From assembly GCA_045617825.1 (NCBI GenBank), contig JAZLJI010000042.1, positions 1-16,439 of the forward strand: a stretch of DNA of 16,439 nt. Direction: 5' to 3'. Under the pieces are notes generated by a model, which made no database searches, was not told the origin of the DNA, and saw nothing but the letters and a program-made list of their open reading frames with translations. Numbering within the stretch: the first letter of the stretch is position 1; the number at the start of each line of letters is the position of its first letter. Origin of the DNA: UBA6987 sp045617825 (GTDB lineage: Bacteria; Bacillota; Clostridia; Lachnospirales; Lachnospiraceae). A program made the position numbers and the translations under genes. Shown one piece after another: positions 7,541 through 14,466 of the stretch.

Positions 7541-9523
7541 GTGGAAGCACCGTTCATTTTCAGTGATGAGACAGAGAACTTTCGCTCTCCCTGTCAGCCT
7601 GCCTCAGGCGAAGGCTTTACCCTTCGTCTGAGAGCCGGGCAGGGGGCTGAGGTCTCTGTCTTTTTATGTCTTGAGCGGGACGGCAAATGCTCCGAAGAGC
7701 CGCTGGGAGAGCCCCGGCAGGAGGGCATTTACCGGATCTGGGAGACGGCGCAGCCCGGCGTCCGGGAAAAGGGCGCCTATTATTTCCGGCTGGAGCAGGC
7801 GGGCGAATGCGCGTTCTACGGCAGGAACGGCCTGAGCGGGCGGGAGGCGGACTGCGTGCCCTTTACGATCCGGCCCGGCTTTCGGGTGCCCGCCTGGGCC
7901 CAGGGAGCCTGCTGGTATCAGATCTTCCCGGACCGCTTCCTGAACGGCGACCCGGACAATGACGTGGAGACGGGAGAGCTCACTGACGAGCTGGGCAACG
8001 TGTCCTGCAAATGCCTCTGGCAGCAGCCGGTGGCGCCCCGGGACGTGAGCCGCTTCTACGGCGGAGACCTGCGGGGCATCCTGGACAAGCTGGATTATCT
8101 GCGGGAGCTGGGCGTGGAGGTCCTGTACCTCAATCCGATCTTCCTGTCCCCCTCCAACCACAAATACAACGTGCAGGATTACCGGCACGTGGACTCGCAT
8201 CTGGGCGTGATGGTCAGACAGGGAGAGGACCGCAGCCTGCTGCCGGAGAACCTCACGGCCTCCGACGCGCTGCTGGCCGAGCTTTCCCGGGAGCTGCATG
8301 CCCGGGGCATGCGGCTGGTGCTGGACTGCGTGTTCAACCACTGCAGCGCCTTCCATCCCTGGATGGACCGGGGAGGCCTGTACCGGGAGCAGGGGAAGGG
8401 CGCCTGGGAACGGCCGGACAGCCCTTACCGGGATTACTTCAGCTTCGCGGAGGACGGGAGCTACCGCTGCTGGTGGGACAATCTGAGCCTGCCGAAGCTG
8501 CGGATCGCGGACGGACGGCTGCGGGAGGAGCTGCTGGAGATCGCCCGGCACTGGCTGAGGGCCCCCTACGCCATCGACGGCTGGCGGCTGGACGTGGCGG
8601 CGGACCTGGGCGACAGCCCGGCGGAGAACCATGCCTTCTGGCAGGCCTTCCGGCAGGCGGTCCGCGCGGAAAATCCCGAGGCCCTGATCCTGGCGGAGCA
8701 TTACGGCGACCCGAGCCCCTGGCTGCAGGGCGGGGAATGGGACAGCGTCATGAACTATGACGGCTTCATGGAGCCGGTGAGCTTCTTCTTCACCGGGATC
8801 GACAAGCACAGCGACCGGGCCTGTCCCGCACTGAAGGGCGACGGAGAAGCCTTCAGGAGGAGCATGGAGCTGGCGGAGGCGCGTTTGCCGAAGGCGGCGC
8901 ATTTCGCGGCGCTGAACCAGCTGGACAACCATGACCATTCCCGCTTTCTGACCCGGACCGGCGGCCTCTGCGGCCGCCTGGCGGAGCTGGGCAGCGAGGC
9001 GGCGGAGGAGCAGGTCAGCGTGCCGGTGCTCAGGCAGGCGGTGCTGCTGCAGTTCTGCTTTCCGGGGGCGCCGGGGGTCTATTACGGGGACGAGGCCGGT
9101 CTGTGCGGCTTTACGGACCCGGATAATCGCAGGCCCTATCCCTGGGGAAGCCAGGACTGGGCGCTGCTGGACTTTTACCATTACGCGATAAGGCTGCGGC
9201 GGCAGTCCCCTGCGCTGAAGCGGGGCTCCTTCCTCTGGCTGCGGGCGGAACGGGATCTGATCGCCTTTGCCCGCTTCCTGAACGGCGAGGCGCTGGCGGC
9301 GGTCTTCATGACCGGCGGCGAAGGCCCGGAGGAGCTCGATCTGACGCCGGTGACCGGCAAAGCGCCCCGCTCCGTGATCCGCCTGCTGGAAAGCCGCGGC
9401 AGCGGCTACAACGTGGGGCATAAGGAAGAAAGGACACCGGAGGGACGGCTGCGGCTGACCCGGGAGGCGGCCTACGGGGCCGTCTTCACCTGGCGGGAGG
9501 AGCAGGCCGCGGAGGAACGCTGA
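7541..9523 (+). CDS. GH13 alpha-glucosidase of the neopullulanase/cyclomaltodextrinase type
   Basis: This enzyme is predicted to hydrolyse alpha-1,4 (and possibly alpha-1,6) bonds in maltodextrins, pullulan or cyclodextrins. The 660 residues contain an N-terminal beta domain (about 1-125) like the CBM34 module of GH13_20 enzymes. A TIM barrel follows from WYQIFPDRF. The barrel carries region I DCVFNH, the nucleophile D351 in DGWRLDVAAD, the acid/base E386 in LAEHYGD, and D465 in LDNHDHSRF. A small C-terminal beta domain ends the protein. No signal peptide is seen, so it should act in the cytosol on imported oligosaccharides. The GTG start is forced by an in-frame stop two codons upstream; the only ribosome site is a weak purine run AAAAGAGAAG (7525-7534). 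Exact substrate cannot be set from sequence. Confidence 0.9.
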   Translation: MEAPFIFSDETENFRSPCQPASGEGFTLRLRAGQGAEVSVFLCLERDGKCSEEPLGEPRQEGIYRIWETAQPGVREKGAYYFRLEQAGECAFYGRNGLSGREADCVPFTIRPGFRVPAWAQGACWYQIFPDRFLNGDPDNDVETGELTDELGNVSCKCLWQQPVAPRDVSRFYGGDLRGILDKLDYLRELGVEVLYLNPIFLSPSNHKYNVQDYRHVDSHLGVMVRQGEDRSLLPENLTASDALLAELSRELHARGMRLVLDCVFNHCSAFHPWMDRGGLYREQGKGAWERPDSPYRDYFSFAEDGSYRCWWDNLSLPKLRIADGRLREELLEIARHWLRAPYAIDGWRLDVAADLGDSPAENHAFWQAFRQAVRAENPEALILAEHYGDPSPWLQGGEWDSVMNYDGFMEPVSFFFTGIDKHSDRACPALKGDGEAFRRSMELAEARLPKAAHFAALNQLDNHDHSRFLTRTGGLCGRLAELGSEAAEEQVSVPVLRQAVLLQFCFPGAPGVYYGDEAGLCGFTDPDNRRPYPWGSQDWALLDFYHYAIRLRRQSPALKRGSFLWLRAERDLIAFARFLNGEALAAVFMTGGEGPEELDLTPVTGKAPRSVIRLLESRGSGYNVGHKEERTPEGRLRLTREAAYGAVFTWREEQAAEER

Positions 9524-9545
9524 GGGGGCGCCGCGGTAATTTTTT
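9507..9545 (+). terminator. Possible intrinsic terminator at the end of the GH13 gene
   Basis: Two self-complementary CCGCGG blocks (9507-9512 and 9531-9536) can pair as a 6-base GC stem with an 18-base loop. They are followed after TAA by six Ts (9540-9545). The left arm lies inside the last codons of the glycosidase gene. The large loop weakens the case. Confidence 0.4.
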
Positions 9546-9565
9546 CGGGAAAATCAGCCCGGGGC

Positions 9566-9595
9566 GCAACATTCTGCCTGCCCGGACGGTATACT
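9566..9595 (+). promoter_or_regulatory. Candidate sigma-A promoter of the serpin gene
   Basis: TATACT (9590-9595, five of six bases of the -10 consensus) is preceded by the weak -35-like GCAACA (9566-9571) with an 18-base spacer. Transcription would start near 9602, leaving about a 29-base leader with the ribosome site AAGGGAG at 9618-9624. The -35 match is poor, so this is tentative. Confidence 0.4.
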
Positions 9596-9630
9596 CAGCA
9601 GAATACACTTCGACATGAAGGGAGAAGCAT

Positions 9631-10977
9631 ATGCGGAAAATGATCGGATGGCTCATGATCCTGGTGATGATCTTGCTCAGCGGCTGCGGCGCGGAAGGGG
9701 CCCCGCGGGAGAGCACTGCCGGGCATACGGCGAAGGCCGAACCGCGGGAGACCGCGGAGACCCCGTCTCAGCCTGAGCAGCAGGAGGGCCGGTGGGCCGT
9801 GAAGCTGAAGACCGTGAAGCCTGAGCGCATCGGCAGCGTGCTCACGGCGGATTCCTTCGATGCCCGTCTGCTGGCCTATCTTTCCGCCCATACCGAGAGC
9901 AGCTACATGGCGTCTCCGCTGTCCTTCCGCTACGCGCTGGGACTGCTGCTGGCCGGCGCCGAGGGCGAGACCCGGACGGAGCTCCTGAAGGCTCTGGGCG
10001 TGGAGAGCGAGGCGGAATGGCGGAACAGCTGCGAGCTGTTCAACGGCTTTACCGAGTGGTTCGCCGAGGGCCTGCAGCGCGACAAAGAAAGGTTCCTGCA
10101 GGATCAGCAGCACGGCTATCTGCCCCGGGACGCCGAAGCGCCCTTCCGGGCCCTGCGGGTGGCCAATTCCGTTTGGAAGCGGGAGGATATCCGGGCTGAT
10201 TTTACGGAAAATTACCGGGCTGTCATCGAGGGCAGCTACGGCGCGGAGTACCGGTATTTTACGGCGGCCGATGCTGTTTCCCGGATCAACGACTGGGCCA
10301 AGGTCAAGACCGAGGGCCTCATCGATCAGCTGCTGCCGGAGGGCTACAACGCGGAGAGCCTGGCCCTGGTGCTGATGAACGCGCTGTATTTCAAGGACAG
10401 CTGGACCGAGTCCTTCCCGAAGGCGCTGACGGAGGAGGCCGATTTCCGGGGGAAGAACGGCACGGTGCGGAAGGAATTCATGCACAAAACGGACATGCTG
10501 AGCTATTATGAGGACAAAAACAGCCGGATGGTGCTGCTGCCCATGGAGAGCGGGATCACCATGGCGGTGGTGATCGGCGATGCGCAGGATCTGCCGGCCA
10601 TGACGGCCAAGGCGGCGCGGCGGCGGGTGGAGCTGGCTCTGCCGAAGATCGACCTGGAGACCTCCTTCGATCAGAAGGAGCTGGTGGATTTCCTGAAGGA
10701 AAGCGGCGTTTCCCTGGCCTTCACGGGAAATGCGGATTTCTCCGGGATGATCGACTATCCGGTCTTTGTGGACGATATCATCCAGAAGACCCGGATCAAG
10801 CTGGATGAAGAGGGCGTGGAGGCAGCCGCGGTCACGGCGATCATGATGGCGGAGGGCGCCTATGAGATCCCGGCCGAGCCTGTGCGGTTCACGGCGGACG
10901 AGCCCTTCAGCTTCTTCATCTATACCGAAGCGGGAGACTTCCCGGCGATCCTTTTTGCCGGAGAGATCAGAGAATAA
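9631..10977 (+). CDS. Lipoprotein serpin (serine-protease-inhibitor fold)
   Basis: The product is predicted to be a surface-anchored protease inhibitor. The N-terminus MRKMIGWLMILVMILLSGC is a lipoprotein signal peptide with lipobox LSGC and C19 as the lipidated residue. A Ser/Glu/Pro-rich spacer (about 20-55) then leads into a full serpin domain. Serpin hallmarks include ASPLSFRYALGLLLAGAEGET, NALYFKDSW, the hinge EEGVEAAAVT (393-402), VRFTADEPFSFFIY, and the C-terminal ILFAGEI strand. The Ala-rich hinge is of the inhibitory type, although P14 is Val (V396) where Thr/Ser is usual. Counting 17 residues from E393 puts P1 at about G409, but the loop is slightly longer than in alpha-1-antitrypsin, so the cleavage site is uncertain. 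ATG 9631 has AAGGGAG six bases upstream. Total length is 448. Confidence 0.93.
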   Translation: MRKMIGWLMILVMILLSGCGAEGAPRESTAGHTAKAEPRETAETPSQPEQQEGRWAVKLKTVKPERIGSVLTADSFDARLLAYLSAHTESSYMASPLSFRYALGLLLAGAEGETRTELLKALGVESEAEWRNSCELFNGFTEWFAEGLQRDKERFLQDQQHGYLPRDAEAPFRALRVANSVWKREDIRADFTENYRAVIEGSYGAEYRYFTAADAVSRINDWAKVKTEGLIDQLLPEGYNAESLALVLMNALYFKDSWTESFPKALTEEADFRGKNGTVRKEFMHKTDMLSYYEDKNSRMVLLPMESGITMAVVIGDAQDLPAMTAKAARRRVELALPKIDLETSFDQKELVDFLKESGVSLAFTGNADFSGMIDYPVFVDDIIQKTRIKLDEEGVEAAAVTAIMMAEGAYEIPAEPVRFTADEPFSFFIYTEAGDFPAILFAGEIRE

Positions 10978-10996
10978 GATACCGTGAACAGGATCA

Positions 10997-11037
10997 GGCC
11001 CGGCCTCCTCCGCCCCCGGGGCGGAGTAGGCCGGGCC
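10997..11037 (+). other. Very stable GC hairpin just downstream of the serpin gene
   Basis: The arms 10997-11016 and 11018-11037 are complementary over about 18-20 bases with a single C/T mismatch (11007/11027), leaving a minimal loop of C/G. The stem is nearly pure G/C. It is followed by CTTCTGCG rather than a T run, so it is not a textbook terminator. It may act as a 3'-end stabilising structure or a degenerate terminator. Confidence 0.6.
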
Positions 11038-11056
11038 CTTCTGCGGGGAAAAACGG

Positions 11057-11082
11057 GCCCGGGCAGGTTTCTGACCCGGGGC
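11057..11082 (+). other. Second GC-rich hairpin in the serpin-permease gap
   Basis: The arm 11057-11066 (starts GCCCGGG) pairs with 11071-11082 (ends GGGGC) through ten base pairs, with single-base bulges at 11074 and 11078 and a GTTT loop. No T run follows. Confidence 0.4.
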
Positions 11083-11112
11083 CTGCAGGCTCCGCTTTCC
11101 GCCGCCGGGCCG

Positions 11113-11151
11113 GGCCTTTTTCGGCAAATCCTGCCGGAAACAGGCCTTTTT
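11113..11151 (+). terminator. Intrinsic terminator of the serpin transcript
   Basis: The arm 11113-11126 pairs with 11132-11146 over about 13 base pairs, with one mismatch (11118/11141) and one bulged G (11136). The loop is AATCC, and the stem is directly followed by five Ts (11147-11151). This is the best terminator in the 388-base gap. It lies about 135 bases after the serpin stop and before the permease promoter. Confidence 0.65.
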
Positions 11152-11208
11152 CCGCATAAAAGCGCCGGGAGCGGATTGCGCCCGTTTGCCGGCGGCCGGG
11201 CCTGCCCC

Positions 11209-11237
11209 TTGCGCGGCGGCGGGTTGTATGCTATGCT
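11209..11237 (+). promoter_or_regulatory. Candidate extended -10 promoter of the permease gene
   Basis: TTGCGC (11209-11214), a 17-base spacer ending TGC, and TATGCT (11232-11237) form a sigma-A-like promoter with an extended -10 (TGnTATGCT). Start would be near 11244, giving a leader of about 120 bases before the permease ATG. Confidence 0.5.
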
Positions 11238-11258
11238 TTCCCCGAAAGAAATGATGAA

Positions 11259-11343
11259 CTGCCCGATATCCGCTTTGCTGCGAAGAGCCGGAGGCTCTCC
11301 GTACAGACGGCGGGCAGTGACGGACTCCCCGGACCGTCCGGGG
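11259..11343 (+). promoter_or_regulatory. Structured 5' leader of the permease gene (possible RNA control element)
   Basis: A perfect 7-base stem CTGCCCG/CGGGCAG (11259-11265 with 11311-11317) encloses a branched region containing the hairpin AGAGCC-GGA-GGCTCT (11284-11298) and a small CGC/GCG stem (11271-11282). A second perfect hairpin, CCCCGGA-CCG-TCCGGGG (11327-11343), lies four bases before the AAAGGAG ribosome site (11347-11353). A competing stem CGGAC/GTCCG (11321-11325 with 11336-11340) is mutually exclusive with it. I do not recognise this as a known riboswitch class. Confidence 0.4.
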
Positions 11344-11365
11344 CAGAAAGGAGAAGTTCCGCCGA

Positions 11366-12718
11366 ATGATCGTATTTGCCCTGATCCTGTTTGCTTTGAC
11401 GTACATCCTGATGTTCTCGCTTCAGAAGCTGAGGCCCTACGTGGCGCTGTCCTCGGCGCTCATCTTTGTCCTGGTGGGAAGCCTGGGCATCTTCCCGGAA
11501 TTCCGCTATACCCTGGGAGACGCGCTGGGCCAGATCGACTGGAACGTGCTGATGATGATCGCCGGTACCATGGGAACGGTCTGGTTCTTCATCGATTCCG
11601 GGATGCCGCAGCTGCTCAGCGACCTGCTGATCGCGAGACTGCATTCGGTCAAATGGCTGGTGGTGTGCCTGTCCCTTTTCGCCGGGATCATTTCCGCCTT
11701 CGTGGACAACGTGGCGACGGTGCTGATGGTCGCCCCGGTGGCGCTGGCGCTGTGCAAGAAGCTGAAGATCTCCCCGGTGGCCCCCATCATCTGTATCGCC
11801 GTGTCCTCCAATCTGCAGGGAGCGGCTACGCTGGTGGGCGATACCACCTCCCTGCTGCTGGCCAAGGCTGCCGAGCTGGACTTCATGGATTTCTTCTTCG
11901 TGGAGGGAAAGCCCGGCATGTTCTGGGTGACGGAGGCCGGTGCCCTGGTGGCGACCCTGATCATCCTCTGGATGTTCCGCAAGGAAAATCAACCCATTGA
12001 CTTAAACGGCAGGACCAAGGTGGAGGACTCCTTCCCGGCGGTGATGCTGGTGCTCACGGTGCTGTCCCTGATCGCGGTCTCCTTTATCCCCTACAAGAGC
12101 GCGGCGGAGCCCGGAGAGCTGTGGAAGCCGGACGTCACCAACGGCCTGATCTGCCTGTTTTTCTTCCTGCTCTGCCTGATCCACCGCATCCGTAAGGATA
12201 AGAACACAAAGGCGGCCTTTACCGCGGTGAAGGAGCTGGACTTCTACACCATCGGACTGCTGACCGGCCTGTTCGTGGTGATCGGCGGGATCAGCGAGGC
12301 GGGGATCATCGAGCTGATCGGCAACACCCTGGCGAAGCTTTCCGGCGACGGCAGCCGCGGCTCCGTGTTCCTGGTCTACAGCATCATCGTCTGGGTCTCC
12401 GTGCTGCTCAGCGCCTTTATCGACAATATCCCCTATACGGCCACCATGCTGCCCATCGTCGCCGTGGTGACGGCCAAGCTGAGCGAGGGAGCCCTCACGC
12501 CGGTAAATCCCAACCTGCTGTACTTCGGTCTGCTGGTGGGCGCGACCCTGGGCGGCAACCTGACTCCCGTGGGCGCCTCGGCCAATATCACCGTCATCGG
12601 TATCCTCCGCAAGGAGGGCTATGAGGTCAGCACCGGTACCTTCATGAAATTCGGCGTGCCCTTCACGCTGGCGGCGGTCATCACCGGATATCTGCTGATC
12701 TGGTTCATCTGGATGTAA
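11366..12718 (+). CDS. ArsB/NhaD/SLC13-type (ion transporter superfamily) membrane permease
   Basis: This is a 450-residue integral membrane protein with about 11-12 hydrophobic segments. Two homologous halves each hold an intramembrane signature: SAFVDNVATVLMVAP (D114, N115) and SAFIDNIPYTATMLPI (D353, N354). Each half is followed by a loop motif, GDTTSLLL in the first and GATLGGNLTPVGASANI in the second. This layout is typical of the ArsB/NhaD/CitM/SLC13 group, which moves arsenite, Na+/H+, or di-/tricarboxylates. The substrate cannot be assigned: no arsenic-resistance or citrate genes are adjacent. The ATG at 11366 is the only reasonable start, but the AAAGGAG site lies an unusually long 12 bases upstream. 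It has its own promoter and structured leader, and converges with glnA. Confidence 0.85.
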   Translation: MIVFALILFALTYILMFSLQKLRPYVALSSALIFVLVGSLGIFPEFRYTLGDALGQIDWNVLMMIAGTMGTVWFFIDSGMPQLLSDLLIARLHSVKWLVVCLSLFAGIISAFVDNVATVLMVAPVALALCKKLKISPVAPIICIAVSSNLQGAATLVGDTTSLLLAKAAELDFMDFFFVEGKPGMFWVTEAGALVATLIILWMFRKENQPIDLNGRTKVEDSFPAVMLVLTVLSLIAVSFIPYKSAAEPGELWKPDVTNGLICLFFFLLCLIHRIRKDKNTKAAFTAVKELDFYTIGLLTGLFVVIGGISEAGIIELIGNTLAKLSGDGSRGSVFLVYSIIVWVSVLLSAFIDNIPYTATMLPIVAVVTAKLSEGALTPVNPNLLYFGLLVGATLGGNLTPVGASANITVIGILRKEGYEVSTGTFMKFGVPFTLAAVITGYLLIWFIWM

Positions 12719-12773
12719 GGCGGAGCCGCCCGCAGGCGCCTTTGCCGCGCAAGGACCGATATCGCGTATAACA

Positions 12774-12803
12774 AAACGCCCCTCCCGCGTGGGAGGGGCG
12801 TTT
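12774..12803. terminator. Shared bidirectional terminator between permease and glnA
   Basis: A perfect 13-base stem (12774-12786 with 12791-12803) closes a GCGT loop. The left flank of As gives a TTTT-G-TT tail when read on the minus strand, and the right flank gives GTTT on the plus strand. It therefore fits glnA best and can also serve the permease. It starts 55 bases after the permease stop and lies 15 bases from the glnA stop. Confidence 0.85.
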
Positions 12804-12818
12804 CCGTATCCGTTGGTT

Positions 12819-14249
12819 TTACAGATCGTAGTATCTGCTGAATTCGGCGGGATGAGGAAGCCGGGAAATAGCTTCGTTTTCCTCGCGGTGACGCTTGATC
12901 CAGACCTGCAGCAGCCGCTCCGGGAAGACGCCGCCGACAGTCAGGTAGTCGTGGTCCTTCTCCAGGGCGTCCAGGGCTTCGTCCAGGCTCTTGGGCAGTC
13001 CGGTGAGCTTGGCCTTTTCCTCCTCAGGCAGATCGAAGAGGTTGCAGTCGTAAGGCCCCCAGCCCTTGGCGTGAGGATCGATCTTCTTGGCGATACCATC
13101 CAGACCGGCCATCAGGATGGCGGCGTAGGCGTAGTAGGGGTTGCAGGTGGCATCCGGGTTTCTCAGCTCGAAGCGCTTGTCCATGGGGGACTTGGCATAG
13201 GCCGGGATGCGGACCACGCCGCTGCGGTTGGCGCAGGCGTAGGCGATGGTCACGGGAGCCTCGAAGCCGGGGATCAGCCGCTTGTAGGAGTTGGTGGAGG
13301 GATTGGTCAGGGCGCAGAGGGAAGCCGCGTGGGTCAGCAGGCCGCCGATGAAGTACATGGCAGTCTCGGACAGCTGGCCGTAGCCGTTCTCGTCGTAGAA
13401 GAGGGGCTGGCCGTCCTTGGTCAGCAGCATATGCACGTGCATGCCGCTGCCGGCCACTCCGGCCACGGGCTTGGGCATGAAGGTCGCGGTCTTGCCTTCG
13501 CTGGCGGCGCAGTTCTTGATGACGTATTTGGCGGTCATGGTGCCGTCGGCCAGGCTCAGCATATCGCCCAGAGAGACCTCGATCTCCATCTGGCCGCAGC
13601 CGCCCACCTCGTGATGGTGGTATTTCACCTTGACGCCCCACTGCTCCAGGGTCAGGCTCATCTTGCTGCGCAGGTCGTTGTTCACGTCCATGGGCAGCGC
13701 CGCGTGGTAGCCGGCGCCGTGGCGCAGGCTGTAGCCGTTGTTGTTCCATTCCTCGCCGCTTTCCCACTGGGACTGGCTGGCGGAGATGGCGTAGCCCATA
13801 TTGTTGGCCTCGGCGCTGTACTGAACGGCGTCGAAGATATAGAACTCATATTCCGGGCCGATGATCATCTGATCGGCGATGCCCTGTTCCTTCATGTAAT
13901 CCAGAGCGCGCTTGGCCACGTTGCGGGGGTACTGGTCGAAGGGCCGGTTATTGGGCCGGTCGATCACCATCACGTCACCGATCATGGAAAGCGTGGGGAT
14001 CTCGCAGAATTCATCGATCACGGCGCTGTCCAGGTCGGGCACGAAGACCATGTCGCTGGATTCTACCGGGGCATAGCCGTAGTTGGAGCCGTCGAAGCCG
14101 ATGCCGTAGATCATGGTGTCCTTCGTCAGCCGTTCAGCCGGAATGGACAAATGTCTCCAGCGGCCGTCGATGTCCGTCATCTTGAAGTCGATGATGCGGA
14201 TGCCTTCCTCTTTAATGAGAGCCTGAATGTCCTCCAAAGTCTTTTTCAT
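12819..14249 (-). CDS. glnA: Type I glutamine synthetase
   Basis: The enzyme joins ammonia to glutamate with ATP to make glutamine, the main nitrogen-entry step. The ATG at 14249-14247 has GGGAGG (14260-14255) five bases upstream and gives 476 residues. Landmarks are GFDGSNYGYAPVESSDM, the metal/substrate strand GPEYEFYIFD, KPVAGVAGSGMHVHM, the ATP-site signature NPSTNSYKRLIPGFEAPV, NRSGVVRIP, ELRNPDATCNPY, and a C-terminal NLFDLPEEE...HPAEFSRYYDL that resembles the E. coli-type (GSI-beta) tail. The residue matching the adenylylated Tyr397 of E. coli is F405, so control by adenylylation is not possible at that site. No GlnR gene lies next to it. Upstream are a good promoter and an inverted repeat. 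Confidence 0.96.
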   Translation of the reverse strand: MKKTLEDIQALIKEEGIRIIDFKMTDIDGRWRHLSIPAERLTKDTMIYGIGFDGSNYGYAPVESSDMVFVPDLDSAVIDEFCEIPTLSMIGDVMVIDRPNNRPFDQYPRNVAKRALDYMKEQGIADQMIIGPEYEFYIFDAVQYSAEANNMGYAISASQSQWESGEEWNNNGYSLRHGAGYHAALPMDVNNDLRSKMSLTLEQWGVKVKYHHHEVGGCGQMEIEVSLGDMLSLADGTMTAKYVIKNCAASEGKTATFMPKPVAGVAGSGMHVHMLLTKDGQPLFYDENGYGQLSETAMYFIGGLLTHAASLCALTNPSTNSYKRLIPGFEAPVTIAYACANRSGVVRIPAYAKSPMDKRFELRNPDATCNPYYAYAAILMAGLDGIAKKIDPHAKGWGPYDCNLFDLPEEEKAKLTGLPKSLDEALDALEKDHDYLTVGGVFPERLLQVWIKRHREENEAISRLPHPAEFSRYYDL

Positions 14250-14274
14250 AGAATCCTCCCTGTGATAAACCGAG

Positions 14275-14326
14275 TTATCGGGTGAAACCTTTCCGATTTT
14301 CTCATCATAGCGCGGTTCACCGATAA
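14275..14326 (-). repeat. Inverted repeat spanning the glnA -10 region (candidate operator)
   Basis: The plus-strand arm TTATCGGGTGAA (14275-14286) and the opposing arm TTCACCGATAA (14316-14326) are complementary except for one extra G. Their centres are about 40 bases apart. The -10 box lies between the arms and the distal arm sits in the promoter spacer, as expected for a repressor-bound pair of half-sites. Confidence 0.45.
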
Positions 14327-14332
14327 ATGCAA
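14304..14332 (-). promoter_or_regulatory. glnA promoter
   Basis: Read on the minus strand, TTGCAT (14332-14327) and TATGAT (14309-14304, five of six -10 bases) are separated by exactly 17 bases. The transcript would start near 14297, with a leader of about 48 bases that ends in the strong GGGAGG ribosome site. Confidence 0.6.
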
Positions 14333-14351
14333 GCCATTTCTCGGGCCTCTG

Positions 14352-14389
14352 CCGCCGGTCACTTCCGCGCGCGGCCGGGGGCGGAGGCA
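14352..14389 (+). repeat. Intergenic direct repeat, copy 1 (38 bases)
   Basis: The unit begins CCGCCGGTCACTTCC and contains the palindrome CCGCGCGCGG. It recurs 67 bases downstream with a single difference (A14385 versus G14452). With flanking bases, copy 1 can fold into an imperfect hairpin (CTGCC/GGCAG ends). It lies upstream of the glnA promoter, outside any convincing gene. Confidence 0.8.
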
Positions 14390-14418
14390 GCATCCCGATG
14401 ATCGAAACGGAACCGGCA

Positions 14419-14456
14419 CCGCCGGTCACTTCCGCGCGCGGCCGGGGGCGGGGGCA
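14419..14456 (+). repeat. Intergenic direct repeat, copy 2 (38 bases)
   Basis: This is the second copy of the unit at 14352-14389, identical at 37 of 38 positions. The 29 bases between the two copies (14390-14418) are unrelated to the unit. Looks like a small intergenic repeat element or a duplicated site rather than coding sequence. Confidence 0.8.
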
Positions 14457-14466
14457 CAAAATCGAT

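Noticed and set aside
5626..7557. Minus-strand open frame of 643 codons opposite ftsH
   Set aside because: ftsH on the plus strand has every family motif; the antisense frame has no recognisable domain and a His/Asp/Gly-rich shadow composition.
7664..9421. Minus-strand open frame of 585 codons opposite the GH13 gene
   Set aside because: Shadow of the glycosidase, which carries all catalytic residues in order.
9595..11406. Minus-strand open frame of 603 codons opposite the serpin gene
   Set aside because: Shadow of the serpin and of the hairpin-rich gap; no motif support.
10984..12000. Plus-strand open frame of 338 codons starting in the hairpin region and overlapping the permease
   Set aside because: It is out of frame with the permease, whose membrane and DN motifs are convincing, and its start lies inside terminator stems.
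12789..14285. Long plus-strand open frame of 498 codons opposite glnA
   Set aside because: It lies antisense to the clearly recognisable glutamine synthetase gene, is Val/Gly/His-rich without domain motifs, and is an artefact of GC-rich codon bias.
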